From DASTFP01 sp963744345 (GTDB lineage Bacteria > Verrucomicrobiota > Verrucomicrobiia > Chthoniobacterales > Terrimicrobiaceae): a stretch of 64,000 nucleotides of DNA. The DNA is taken from the NCBI GenBank assembly GCA_963744345.1, contig CAVUTD010000017.1, forward strand, positions 349,613 to 413,612, in the 5' to 3' direction. The translations under genes and the position numbers were made by a program. The notes below the pieces were generated by a model, which did not search any database, had not been told where the DNA came from, and saw only the letters and a program-made list of their open reading frames with translations. Within the stretch, counting starts at the first letter, position 1; each line of letters starts with the position of its first letter. Shown here one piece after another: positions 28,998-38,020 of this stretch.

Positions 28998-30262
28998 TCG
29001 ACCAGATGATGTAGCCAGTTTGTGGGCGGCGGCGACAATGCCCTCGGCTTTTCCAAGCCGGCCTTTGAAGCGGCGTGCGTAATCACCCATGCGGCCTTCG
29101 GCCCGGCCCAGAGAGTTGGCGGCCAGGCGCAGGATGTTCGCCACTCGGTTGGCCACTTTGCGGGTGCCGGTTTTGAGGATGCGTCCGCCGCTGATGCGGT
29201 TGTCGGGGCAGAGGCCAAGCCAACTGGCAAAGGCTTCGGCGCTGCGGAACTTTTCGCGCACGTCGTTGGCGGTGCCCAGTTCGCTCATGAGCACGCAAAG
29301 CACACCACCGCTGACCCCGGGCACGGCACTCAAGTCTACGCCGAAGAGGCGATATGCTTCCTCGTAGACGGGCAGTCGGGCGGGCATGTTCTTCTGCAAC
29401 CGACGCTGGAGCGTGGGAGCCTGCGGCAGCGTCGCGTCGGTGACCCCGGCAATGGCGGCAGTGCGCCGGGCCACTTCGGCGTCGCACTCGGCTAGTGCCG
29501 CGCAGAGTTCCTGCCAGCGCGCCTGGCACTGGCGCAAAACGAAGAGATATTCCTCACGGTAATCGCCACGCAGGGCGCGGATGATCTTGGCCAACGGGGC
29601 ACGGCAGCGTCGGTCGCGCAGAGCGGCGAGTTTTTCGGAGTCGCGCTCACCGGCCAGTATTGCGGTGATGATCGCCTGCGCGCTGACACCATCGACGTCG
29701 CTGAAAACGTGGTGGATGTGCAGATTCATTTCGGTCATCACCTTCTGCATGAACTGCACCTGCTGGCCGGCTTGGGCGACCAGATCGGCCCGGTGGCGCA
29801 TGAGGTATCGCGTCGGAATGATCTCGCGTCGCGGGCGGAAGCTTGCCCGCAGCAGACCGGCGGCGTGCAGTTGCTGAAGCCAGGCGGCGTCGCACACGTC
29901 GGTCTTTTTGCCGGGCACTCCTTTGACGTGTCGCGCATTGACTGGGCAGACTTCAATGCCGGCGTCCTCGAGCACGGCGCAGGCCTCAGCCAGTAGTTGC
30001 CGGTGCTTTCCATCGCCACAGTGCGAATCTTGCACTCCAGCAGCCAGTGGCGCAGTCCGTGGATTCCGTCGGTAAAGGCACTGAAGGTGCGCACCGGTGG
30101 CCCTTCGCCGCGCCCGGGCGGGACAGCGGCAACGAGCTCTTGCGCACCGACATCGATGCCGGCGGCGTCGGAGTTGACTTGAGGGTCGAGGGCCGCAGTG
30201 CTCTTGCCCGCAGAGCGGGCAGCTTTGGCTCGACGGTGACTTTGTCGTTTTCGTTTGCTCAT
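28998..30262 (-). mobile_element. IS110/IS1111-family transposase, frameshifted and 3' truncated
   Basis: Met at 30262 (MSKRKRQSHRRAKAARSAGK) leads into the DEDD RNase-H-like domain: AAGIDVGAQELVAAVP and VAMESTGNYW. A one-base loss near 29998-30005 shifts the frame. It continues LAEACAVLEDAGIEVCPVNA, RHVKGVPGKKTDVCDAAWLQ and the C-terminal domain VPGVSGGVLCVLMSELG, FASWLGLCPDNRISGG. The end (EGIVAAAHKLA) is cut near 29005, before the usual last 30-40 residues. Without restoration of the frame the transposase is dead. IS110 elements lack ordinary terminal repeats, and I see no clear boundary in 30263-30540. Confidence 0.8.
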
Positions 30263-30540
30263 CGTTGTGCTTGATGGAATGCGCATGACGGGGCAGCCGC
30301 CGAACCAGATGAGTCAGTCTCCTGAACGGGGTCGCCACGGCACCTCGCGGAACCGCGCCGCCACCAATGGCCGTCTCGCGGGAGCTGCGGCCATGCTAAC
30401 CCACGGGGTCGGCGGCTTGTCGCCGCTCCACCATTGCCGCTTCGGCCTTCTTTCCCGACACACGCTCCGCCACTCTGCCAGAGCCGCGTTCTTCCCGCAC
30501 TCCTGTTACTCCCGCGCCCTCAAAGGTTCCGCCTGTTCAG
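30263..30540. other. No gene; flank of the IS110 remnant
   Basis: There is no domain on either strand. It may contain the IS110 non-coding end, whose guide-RNA-like structure I cannot verify. Confidence 0.3.
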
Positions 30541-31045
30541 TTGCTAATCCTGAGCATCCAGCACATCCCAAAACTCCCTTACGAGCGGCAGCACCGGATC
30601 CTCTTGCCTATGCTCGAGCAGATCCTGAGGGACTTGGAGGCCGGAGGACTGGAGGGAGTCACCTCCGATAAACTTCTCCTCAACGGGGCAGGGGAATTTG
30701 CCATCGGCGGCCTCGAGGGGACAACGGGCTTTCGGGAAAGAAGCTCGTTATCGACCACTACGGGCCGGGCGTGCCGATCGGCGGCGGAGCGCTTTCCGGC
30801 AAGGATCCGCACAAGGTGGACAAGTGCGGGGCGCTGCGGGCTCGCCAGTTGGCGAAGAAACTGGTTCGCGGAGGAGTCGATGAGGCCCGCGTAATTCTGG
30901 GCTGGGCGCCAGGGGGTGATGCGCCGTTCCTTATTGAGGCATCGACTTGTCAAGGAGGGTTCAATCTGCAGGTGCCGAGGGACGAATTGCCGCCGGAGGA
31001 TGGTTCAGCATCAGGTCGATCGTTCGCGATCTGGAATTACATGAA
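30541..31045 (+). pseudogene. metK: S-adenosylmethionine synthetase, C-terminal fragment, frameshifted
   Basis: The frame contains LLLNGAGEFAIGGLEG. After a one-base shift near 30715-30725 it continues DNGLSGKKLVIDHYGPG, VPIGGGALSGKDPHKVDKCG and ALRARQLAKKLVRGGVDEAR. The GGGAxSGKDPxKVD block is the MetK substrate and metal loop. The N-terminal two thirds of the enzyme are missing and the C-terminus is foreign after about 30950. A dead fragment of a methionine adenosyltransferase. Confidence 0.65.
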
Positions 31046-31109
31046 AGGGATTGGACTGCTGATCTGCTGGCGGGTTACTTCTGCCAAGCTTCTGCTCCGT
31101 GGGAGCGAT

Positions 31110-31215
31110 GAGGACCGCTGCAATCATGAAGAGTCAGACTCCATTCCCCGTTGTTCCATACCCGATTGCCACCCGTTCCTATAATCTCAGGAGAATACTG
31201 ATCGCGCTTGGCCTG
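31110..31215 (-). pseudogene. SnoaL/DUF4440-like protein scrap
   Basis: The translation AKRDQYSPEIIGTGGNRVWN then NGEWSLT matches the middle of the secreted SnoaL-like copies at 24582-25073. About 30 codons, with no start or end. Confidence 0.5.
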
Positions 31216-31227
31216 CCATGGCGAAAC

Positions 31228-31420
31228 AATGCGCATCGTTTCGCTCATCGACAAGAAGGATGTCATCGAGCGCATCCTGCGCCGTCTCGGGCTCTGGCAG
31301 GATGGGGTGCGCGTGCATTGCCCACTTTCGTCACTCTGCGCCCATGGAAGCTCGCTTTCGGCTTCCAACTGCCGGCCAAGGCCCCGGATGGCCAAGAGCG
31401 ATTTCCTATCAGTCGTGGGG
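31228..31420 (+). pseudogene. IS91-like transposase tail and terminal repeat, inverted copy
   Basis: MRIVSLIDKKDVIERILRRL then GLWQDGVRVH repeats the fragment at 28696-28890 in the opposite orientation, but lacks the DPFPDYD tail. It runs directly into the terminal repeat (GTCACTCTGCGCCCATGGAA). The two fragments bracket the IS110 and MetK pieces. Confidence 0.45.
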
Positions 31421-31562
31421 ACTTGACGGTCCTTTCAGGGATGCTCGCCGTGATGTCGACCTGCCGCACGAAGGTGACGAGAGCGATGGGTGTCCCGACG
31501 CTACCGGACAGCGTGGCGGGCGTGCCCATCGTCATCACGGAGTCGCTCGGGAAGGACGACGC

Positions 31563-32693
31563 TTAACGAGCGGCCTTTCTGGCACCAGCACCAAAGCGAT
31601 GCTTCTGTCGCTGCCATACCTCGTCCAAATCGAGCGATGCCTTTGCCTGGCGAAGCCGATCAAGCGCTTTAAGGCTGTACCCCTTGAAGGTCTGTCGCTT
31701 CCGCCTCAGCTCGCGATAGCATTCAGGATCATCTTGGATGCCCAGTTCGTAAATCAACGCGTGGGTGCGCGGCCCCGAAAGTTCTAGCTTCTCGGCGAGA
31801 TCGTTGCGGGTCATATTGAACTTGTCCCACACGTTCACTTCCTGCTTCAGGAGTGTTCCGACGACCTCCTCCCCTGGTTTCGCAACCCGCACTGCAAGGG
31901 ATGCATCTTTTGAAATGCGCATCGAAATCGGAATTCCCGAGCCGTCAGTCGATAGGCGGAGCTGGGTGACTTCCGGGAGAATGAGATCCCACGCCTCGCC
32001 ATGACGGCGCCTCTTCATCGCAGTGCTGAGTTCATGCTCTGAGACACGATCTGATCCCGCCCTAGCTCCGGTTGCGAATGCCAGCACGGACCGAAGCCTC
32101 GCCGCAGCCTTCGCCCCGCGTCGTTTGCCCAATTCCAGCAGCCGATCCACTTCCGCCAGCTCTAGATCGAAGAGGGCGACGAGGTCGCGAGGCGGCCGTG
32201 ACGACACCGGCAGGATACGTGCGGGAATCCGCGACTCCAGCGAGATGGAGAACATCTTGCAAAGAAGCTTCTCGAAAAGGGTCACCGCGCTTTGGGCATG
32301 AACATATAGGAGGTCTTCCGAAACCTCGACGTAGTAATGCGCAGCTTGGTCCCGTTGGGCATCAAGGATAGCCAGTGTCGAGCGCTCGTCACTCGTCAGC
32401 GTCTTTAGCTCCTCGGTGGCAATTGTGAGGCAACGGGCGAACGTGTAGCTGTATCTTCCGTCCGCGTCGTGTATGCGCCCCGTCTGCGTGAGAATCCATG
32501 CCTTCAGCAGCAGCTCGAAAGCATGCTGAAGGAGTATAAGGACCGCGTGAGTTCGCGCGATTTCCGATGGTCGGTTGAATATCTCGATCGCAAGCGTAAG
32601 CGATTCGATGCTTCGATCGAGAAGTGGGCCGACGTTTTTCTTAAAGCGAGCCACGTTGAGGTTCAATACATCAAGAGCTGAGCGCCATGGCAC
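31563..32693 (-). CDS. DUF3644-family HEPN-like protein
   Basis: A full-length 376-residue protein. LLDRSIESLTLAIEIFNRPS and AVLILLQHAFELLLKAWIL match the DUF3644 core, a HEPN-type helical bundle. RDQAAHYY supplies an Rx4H motif (Arg114, His119), the signature of HEPN ribonucleases. The C-terminal half has a winged-helix-like region (NMTRNDLAEKLELSGPRTHA, LIYELGIQDDPECYRELRRK) that could bind DNA or dictate partners. DUF3644 genes are found in accessory and defence islands, and RNase activity is inferred from the motif. A small ORF overlaps its start. Confidence 0.7.
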   Translation of the reverse strand: MPWRSALDVLNLNVARFKKNVGPLLDRSIESLTLAIEIFNRPSEIARTHAVLILLQHAFELLLKAWILTQTGRIHDADGRYSYTFARCLTIATEELKTLTSDERSTLAILDAQRDQAAHYYVEVSEDLLYVHAQSAVTLFEKLLCKMFSISLESRIPARILPVSSRPPRDLVALFDLELAEVDRLLELGKRRGAKAAARLRSVLAFATGARAGSDRVSEHELSTAMKRRRHGEAWDLILPEVTQLRLSTDGSGIPISMRISKDASLAVRVAKPGEEVVGTLLKQEVNVWDKFNMTRNDLAEKLELSGPRTHALIYELGIQDDPECYRELRRKRQTFKGYSLKALDRLRQAKASLDLDEVWQRQKHRFGAGARKAAR

Positions 32694-32943
32694 CTTTTTC
32701 GCCTGCGATGATCTTTTCTTGGGCGTCGTGAAGTTCCCGTTGCAAGCGCGCGGCGAGGTCGCAGCCTTGTGGGGTCCGTTTGCTTACAATAATACGCTTC
32801 TCTGAAGACTCCGAGAGGCATGTCAAGAGATGAATTGTGCCGAATGGGTTTGGAGGACGGATGATGGTAGGACCACTCTTCTCTGCGGGGCGGGCCATGC
32901 TGGCCCCCGTCCATTTATGACAATCAGGTCCCCAGCCCTCCAT
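32671..32943 (-). CDS. Hypothetical small protein overlapping the DUF3644 gene
   Basis: A 90-codon frame ends 23 bases inside the DUF3644 gene. Its C-terminal half (CDLAARLQRELHDAQEKIIA) is helical and protein-like. The N-terminal part is not convincing, so the true start may be internal. It could be a cognate partner of the HEPN protein or chance. No family recognised. Confidence 0.3.
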   Translation of the reverse strand: MEGWGPDCHKWTGASMARPAEKSGPTIIRPPNPFGTIHLLTCLSESSEKRIIVSKRTPQGCDLAARLQRELHDAQEKIIAGEKGAMALSS

Positions 32944-33126
32944 CCTATTAAAAGGTGCGTCATCAAAGCCTTCGGCTTAGCGACCAACCAGTATTATTTT
33001 GGAGCAGCTGGGGAAAGTCTTCTTCGAGGCAAATCGGAAGGATCTTTGAGCGGTTTCTGCACTTCCTTGGCCAGGCCCACCGCTACAGAGGCAATCCGCT
33101 CGGCAGGCTGAGGAAAATTTATGCGC

Positions 33127-33403
33127 CTAGCGAATTAGCCGGCGAATTTCGTCCGCCAGGCGGTAACCTGCCAGGGCAACGCGCTGCTCGGCGATCTCTT
33201 TCGCATGCTTCGTATACCCAGCGGGTAAGGTCGTCTCATGAGCGGCATCTTTTCCCGGAGGCAGCGTCCCGTCCAAATAAGCATCATGAATTGCGCTTTT
33301 CCGACTCTCTTTGCTCCAGCTCTTCACGGAATGATGACTCTGAAGTTCTGGAAGTGTTGCCCGCGGATAGAGGGTCTGAAGTTGAATAGCGTTGTTGAGC
33401 GCA
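33127..33403 (-). pseudogene. S1/P1-type nuclease, C-terminal fragment
   Basis: The minus-strand frame reads LYPRATLPELQSHHSVKSWS, KESRKSAIHDAYLDGTLPPG, then AGYTKHAKEIAEQRVALAGY and RLADEIRRLIR with a stop at 33127. This is the C-terminal third of zinc-dependent S1/P1 nucleases (WxxESxxLA...AYxxxAxxxAExxxALAGxRLA). The N-terminal Trp1 and most zinc ligands are missing. Confidence 0.6.
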
Positions 33404-33568
33404 GACCGTGTCGCGCGGGCGTTAGTTACGGTGCTACCCCCAAGGAGGCCATCCCAGAGCGTCTGCCGCTTGAGCAGGTGACGCAGCTCCCTCGCGCTAC
33501 TTTGCCGAAATTTGGGGCTTCGCTACCTTAGGGCCATTTCCTCTGCTTTCTGCACTTTTGAGGGCTAA

Positions 33569-33704
33569 AGACCCGTTTTGGCAAGAACTGTTCGTAGATG
33601 TATGGAGTAGAATAGCCATTCTACGAACAGTTCGGTTGAGGAGGGGGCGTATTCTACGCCAAGTTTGAGCCTTTAACGCACGGGTCTATAGTGCGTAGAA
33701 TACG
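33569..33704. repeat. Nested inverted repeats in a non-coding stretch
   Basis: GAACTGTTCGTAGA (33585-33598) pairs with TCTACGAACAGTTC (33620-33633). CGTATTCTACGC (33648-33659) pairs with GCGTAGAATACG (33693-33704). AGACCCG (33569-33575) pairs with CGGGTCT (33681-33687). The GTAGAAT core occurs five times in both orientations. This could be a structured RNA, an operator array, a recombination site or a replication-type iteron cluster. Confidence 0.7.
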
Positions 33705-33928
33705 GCACGGGGTTGTAAGCGAAGTTCGCGCGCCCACACCGACCAGTTCTGGTGTGGCGGCCCGATGACCGTTGGCGCTTATCGCGACGTTGACTCCAAA
33801 TGGGACCTCCATTTCCTCTCAGCTATCGAGGGGGTCAACTTGTCGCAGAATAAGCTACCGTATGTTTTCGCAGCCAGGAGGACTGTGGGCCAATTCTGTA
33901 ATCGCGCAGGAGTTTCAGAATCGCAGGG

Positions 33929-34720
33929 TTAGCGGTGCAGGGCTAGGGAAGCGATATCAGCCGCCACCTGCTCCGGACGCTCCCAGTTCGGGCAGTGTCC
34001 CGTTTCCTCATAGACCCTCAACCGCGCCGCCGGCAGGGCCGCCATGAAGCGGTCCTGATCCGTCCGCGAGAACAACGCGTCCCGATCGCCCCACAACAGG
34101 AGCGTCTGCGCCTCGATTCGCGCGAGCTGCTGCGTGTCGTCGTACTCGATCAGGCGATCGAGGACGAGGCGCCAGAGGCATGGCGGAAGCTTCAGGCTCT
34201 CGGCGACGATCCGCTCGAAGAATTCAGCCGGAAGCGGGCGATATGCGGTGCTCGCCTGAAAATCGCGTGCGAACTCCACCGAGATCGGATCCGGCAGGTT
34301 GCGCAAGACGTTCTGCAGGTCCTGCGTGACCGGATTCGACGCCGCGAAGCCGGTGCCAATCAACACCAGGGCGGCGACCCTCTGCGGCTGAGCGATCGCT
34401 GCCTGCCGTGCGACGAAGCTGCCGAACGAATGGCCGACCAGCGTCGCGCGCTTGATCTCGAGGGCATCCAGAAAGGCAATGACGTCAGCCCCCATTTCGG
34501 GAATCGTATAGCCGGATTCCGGACGATCTGAGTCGCCGAACCCGCGCTGGTCGACCGCCACCGCACGAAGACTCTTGGGTAAGAGCGGCAGAACACGGCT
34601 GAACGTGAACCACGAGTCGGGCCACCCGTGAAGGAACACGACGGGCTTGCCCTCCCTATTGCCGCATTCCGCGTAGTGGAGACTTGGCCCGGTCTCGAGA
34701 CGCAGGTTCGCAAACCGCAT
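33929..34720 (-). CDS. Alpha/beta hydrolase (epoxide-hydrolase-like)
   Basis: Complete hydrolase, about 264 residues from Met at 34720 (Met at 34732 also possible). HGWPDSW is the oxyanion-hole motif, GHSFGS holds the nucleophile Ser, WGDRDALF the acid Asp and ETGHCPNWERPE the catalytic His. The Ser nucleophile favours esterase or haloperoxidase-like chemistry over true epoxide hydrolysis, which uses Asp. Stands alone. Substrate unknown. Confidence 0.85.
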   Translation of the reverse strand: MRFANLRLETGPSLHYAECGNREGKPVVFLHGWPDSWFTFSRVLPLLPKSLRAVAVDQRGFGDSDRPESGYTIPEMGADVIAFLDALEIKRATLVGHSFGSFVARQAAIAQPQRVAALVLIGTGFAASNPVTQDLQNVLRNLPDPISVEFARDFQASTAYRPLPAEFFERIVAESLKLPPCLWRLVLDRLIEYDDTQQLARIEAQTLLLWGDRDALFSRTDQDRFMAALPAARLRVYEETGHCPNWERPEQVAADIASLALHR

Positions 34721-34847
34721 GATGGGACTCATATCACCGACACAATCGAGGAACAACGCTTCCAGATCGCGGAGAAATTGGGTTTCCGCGGTGACTTTCG
34801 CCAATGGGAGCACCTGCTTCGAATTGGAGACTGATACCTCCGGAGAT

Positions 34848-35196
34848 CAAGAAATCCGACCGATCCAGTCCCACAGGGGCCGGAGATCTTCGTCATCGAG
34901 GGGCCAAACGCCGAATTCGTTATCAAGATCGATGGCATGCTCCGAAATGCAGAGAAGTGCCAGCTATCACGGGATGAGGCAGTTCAATACTTGGTGAGAG
35001 TCTGAAAACGCCCATCGGAGAAGTGACCGCCGATCACCGCCTGGCGCAGTCCTACGACGCAAAGAGCAGCAAGGTCGAACTCCCCAGCAAGCTCGGCGCG
35101 ATGCAGCTGCTTGCCAAGATGTGCGGCTGGCAGACCCCAGAGCGCCACGAGATCGAGCATGGTTTCAAGGAGAAGCAGGACTCGTTGAAGTCATAG
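34848..35196 (+). pseudogene. Terminase-small-subunit-like protein, frameshifted fragment
   Basis: One frame gives PQGPEIFVIEGPNAEFVIK, then KCQLSRDEAVQYLVRV with a stop at about 35003. The next frame continues LKTPIGEVTADHRLAQSYDA, VELPSKLGAMQLLAKMCGW and stops at 35194-35196. The LTPVGE...MPSKLxALxxLxKMxGW pattern is typical of the C-terminal half of phage terminase small subunits. A one-base indel near 34999 breaks it. Confidence 0.5.
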
Positions 35197-35282
35197 CACG
35201 GCTGAGAGGGCGCGGAGCAGCACGCGACAATCAGTGTGCCGAATAGGGCTGGCACGAAGCTGCACGTTTGTCCTACCCAACT

Positions 35283-36017
35283 TTAATTGGGCCTTTCGGG
35301 CAAGCGCCCTCCAGACCTTAACACAGCCATCAATGCCCTGACATCCCGTTGATGCAAGCCGGTTGAGATGAACGCGAACGCGATCTCCTCAGTATCGTAT
35401 CCACTTCGTCTAAAGTGAATCTGACCGTTCTCCCAAACCGCATAAGCTGCATCTGGATTGTCGTCTCTCGGCTGACCAATACTACCCGGGTTGATGATAT
35501 GGGTGAGACCCGAACGAATGTCACAAGGTACATGGGTATGACCGAGGAAGAGGCAGTCAGGATCGCCGGCGCTCCCAACCTCCAGCCGCTCTTCTACCGG
35601 GTCGTCGTAATTGAAATAACGAAAAAGCGGATCGCGTGGCGTGCCGTGACAGGCCACGCATCGCTTACCGTCCAGGGAGAGTTCGAGACGTAAAGGCAAT
35701 TCACTTAAAAAGACCATAGCCCTGTGGTCCAATACCCTACGAGTAAATTTCCGAGTAGCCTCAGCAAGACGCGCGTAATGTATGGAGCAGCGCGCATCCG
35801 CATTGTGGGCGACCGACCAGTCGTGATTCCCCTGAAGGAACCAACCTCCCTCTTGGAACTTGGCTACCGCCCAACCCACGCATTCGAAGGGCTGCGGACC
35901 GTAGTCCACTAGATCGCCAAGACAGAGAATGTTGTCGTAGTCTTGCTCGGCAGCGAGAACAGTCCGTAATGCGGTCCAGTTGGCGTGGATGTCCGAAACG
36001 ATAAGGACTTTCATCAT
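35283..36017 (-). CDS. Metallophosphoesterase (YfcE/MJ0936-like)
   Basis: Two Met codons at 36017 and 36014 start KVLIVSDIHANW. The calcineurin-like metal motifs are complete: SDIHAN, GDLVDYGP, GNHD, CHGTP and GHTH. The family includes cyclic nucleotide and phosphodiester hydrolases, often with small regulatory roles, and binds two divalent metals. 245 residues, full length. Not in an operon. Confidence 0.88.
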   Translation of the reverse strand: MMKVLIVSDIHANWTALRTVLAAEQDYDNILCLGDLVDYGPQPFECVGWAVAKFQEGGWFLQGNHDWSVAHNADARCSIHYARLAEATRKFTRRVLDHRAMVFLSELPLRLELSLDGKRCVACHGTPRDPLFRYFNYDDPVEERLEVGSAGDPDCLFLGHTHVPCDIRSGLTHIINPGSIGQPRDDNPDAAYAVWENGQIHFRRSGYDTEEIAFAFISTGLHQRDVRALMAVLRSGGRLPERPN

Positions 36018-36170
36018 CTGGTACGGTTGAAAATCAAGCAGGAGAGATCGCTGGATCTCCTTGTGAAGCGACGAGGTTCTCAAAGACAAAAATAGCCTCG
36101 TCGTCATGAGAATTCTACCCTGCAGAATTAAGGCCTTAAATAGCGGAGGTCGAGGCGGATGGCACGGTCT

Positions 36171-36791
36171 TTAACATCGGGCTTCTTCGAGCGTAGAGAG
36201 TGACAGATTTGCGGGCGACCCCCACAGAGCGCGGCGACATAGAGCGCCAGTTTCGGTTCGAAGAGCCCCCGCGTTCTTTCCGTGGTGCATCGAGTGGGAG
36301 CAGGAACTGCGGCTACTTTTCAAATCGTATAAGAACGCCGCCAGCGTATGATCGAGGCGATCGGAACTGTTGACGCAACGGGAGTAGAATGTTGCGCACT
36401 TCGGCGGCGCCGAAGCTGTAGGATCCTCGGCATCCGACTGATCCTTCACGGTAAAATCCGGATCGAGCCCGATGGCTTCCCCATAGGTGCGCAGTAATCG
36501 ATTGGCGACGGAGTGAAAGGTGCCGCCCCAGACGGTTCCGAGCATGCGGCTTCCGGTCTCACCCAAGGCTCTCCTCGCCCGGCGCAACATCTCGTCCGAA
36601 GCCCTGCGCGTGAACGTAAGAAGCATGATCCGGCCCGGATCGATCCCCTGCGACACGAGCCAGGCCACCCGCGCCGCAAGAGTTTTGGTCTTGCCCGTGC
36701 CGGCCCCCGCAATGGTAAGAACTGGGCCCTCGCCTGCAGTGGCAGCGCGAAGTTGTTCGGGGTTCAGATCGTCAATCCGGGATTCGGGCAT
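36171..36791 (-). pseudogene. UvrD-type helicase N-terminus fused to decayed helicase and WYL scraps
   Basis: MPESRIDDLNPEQLRAATAG (Q motif), GAGTGKTKTLAARVAWLVSQ (Walker A) and GRIMLLTFTRRASDEMLRRA are a genuine UvrD N-terminus. After DQSDAEDP an internal deletion joins KCATFYSRCVNSSDRLDHTL (later helicase sequence). The remaining DNA carries LFEPKLALYVA in another frame, a piece of a WYL domain, and then ends. With the fragments at 25487 and 28900, at least three sites hold pieces of similar helicase/WYL genes. Confidence 0.65.
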
Positions 36792-37018
36792 GTCCCCTCG
36801 AGGATACGTGCCGCCACGCCCGACGTCCAGCCACCGAGGGAAAGGTTGAAGTAAGATAGCAGAAGGAAGACAGGCGGCAGCGGTTCTACCAGTGCCGAAG
36901 GTAAGTTAGCAAAGGGGTAGTCGAAATCCACGTCCCCCTAACCCACTCGCTTTTTGACGGCGGTGCTATCAGCCAAGGGTGGAGATTAATGAAAAGCAAT
37001 ACATATTGCGAGTCTTGG
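36792..37018. other. Intergenic, nothing recognised
   Basis: Short AT-richer spacer between the helicase remnant and the SnoaL-like gene. Confidence 0.3.
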
Positions 37019-37561
37019 TTAATGAGACGGCTTGGCGATTTCCTCGTTGATCCGTTGGGTCCGACCAGCCTCGGGTGCGGCCGGTGCTGGGGTTATGTTC
37101 CAGGTATTCATCCGGATCTTCCAATCATTGCCCTCACGAGTATTAATCACTGAATAGTGGCCCTTGAGTTGTATAGGATCGCCCGTCTTGCCTTGAATAG
37201 TCAGACTCCATTCTCCAGATGACGCTATATTGTCAGCCGTACCAATAATGCGAGGAGGATTTTGATCGCCCTTGGTGAGCTTGTTGCTGTGGCGCCATTC
37301 CTGGAAGTCGTCTCTAAACCATTTCTCGATGGCCTGTCGACCGTAAACCGGTCCTGTGTTCGTCACAAAAACCGCGTCTTCCGTGAAAAACGCGGCCAAG
37401 GCGGCGGCATCGTTGTTGTTTTGTGCTTCGTCATACTTCTTACCAAAGGCAATAAGCTGCTCGATTATTTGTGGATCGACCGTTTCTTTTTGTTGGGCAA
37501 AGATCGGCAAAGCAAAGCTGATTACCAATCCTACCAGGGCACCTAGTAAGCGTATCTTCAT
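37019..37561 (-). CDS. Secreted SnoaL/DUF4440-like protein, copy 3
   Basis: The signal peptide LLGALVGLVISFALPIFAQQ is followed by DEAQNNNDAAALAAFFTEDA, PVYGRQAIEKWFRDDFQ and IASSGEWSLTIQGKTGDP. Same family as 23918-24442 and 24582-25073. The upstream DNA (37562-37690) is also similar to that of copy 2, so the duplication included the promoter. Confidence 0.8.
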   Translation of the reverse strand: MKIRLLGALVGLVISFALPIFAQQKETVDPQIIEQLIAFGKKYDEAQNNNDAAALAAFFTEDAVFVTNTGPVYGRQAIEKWFRDDFQEWRHSNKLTKGDQNPPRIIGTADNIASSGEWSLTIQGKTGDPIQLKGHYSVINTREGNDWKIRMNTWNITPAPAAPEAGRTQRINEEIAKPSH

Positions 37562-37715
37562 CGTCTCCTCCCGAAGGTTTTGGATAGTCTCTCGCCTAGC
37601 GAGCTGCTGTGGGATTTCTCTGAGTCGCCGCTAACAACCGTGTCGCCGAGGGCAGAGGGAACGCCTCTCGTCAAAGGTCGCTATGTCCCCGCTCCAAGTC
37701 AATGAAAAAGCTTTC

Positions 37716-37855
37716 GGTGATGCACCCTGGCGAACGCAAGGGGGCTCGTCAGGCGTATGCGAAAGTCGAAACCGCAGTCCAGACATGGATTGATGCCCGA
37801 TCTGGGGGCGGCGCGCCAAGCGGAAATAGTCTGCGGGATGGCAATGGAACGTTAG
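37716..37855 (+). pseudogene. MobF/TrwC relaxase C-terminal scrap next to locus B
   Basis: Reads VMHPGERK, then in the next frame KPQSRHG and MPDLGAARQAEIVCGMAMER with a stop at 37855. This matches the end of the relaxase remnant at 62321-62715 (MYPGERKSVWELIQ, PDLWATRQAEIVREIGMER). It is convergent with the STAND gene of locus B, exactly as the other is with locus C. Confidence 0.55.
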
Positions 37856-37864
37856 CCGCTTAGC

Positions 37865-37874
37865 GTCACGTGAC
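37865..37874. promoter_or_regulatory. GTCACGTGAC palindrome between relaxase scrap and locus B
   Basis: A perfect 10-bp palindrome that recurs at 62302-62311 in the same position after locus C, embedded in about 80 bp of shared sequence. It may be a protein-binding site or part of a bidirectional terminator. Function is inferred. Confidence 0.45.
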
Positions 37875-38020
37875 ACCTATTGAGCACGACCCAAAATGAG
37901 AACCAGAAAAACCGGGTTTCCGCCGGTGCGATAACTTTTTCAACTTCGGGCCTGGACGGATCGCCATATGAGGACCGGGCTCGGCTGCGAAGCGATCTTT
38001 CGGTCGCTTTGAATAGCGTA

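Noticed and set aside
31441..31566. Short frame ending VAGVPIVITESLGKDDA, slightly reminiscent of phage capsid proteins
   Set aside because: Too short (41 codons) and the resemblance is only to a generic hydrophobic strand.
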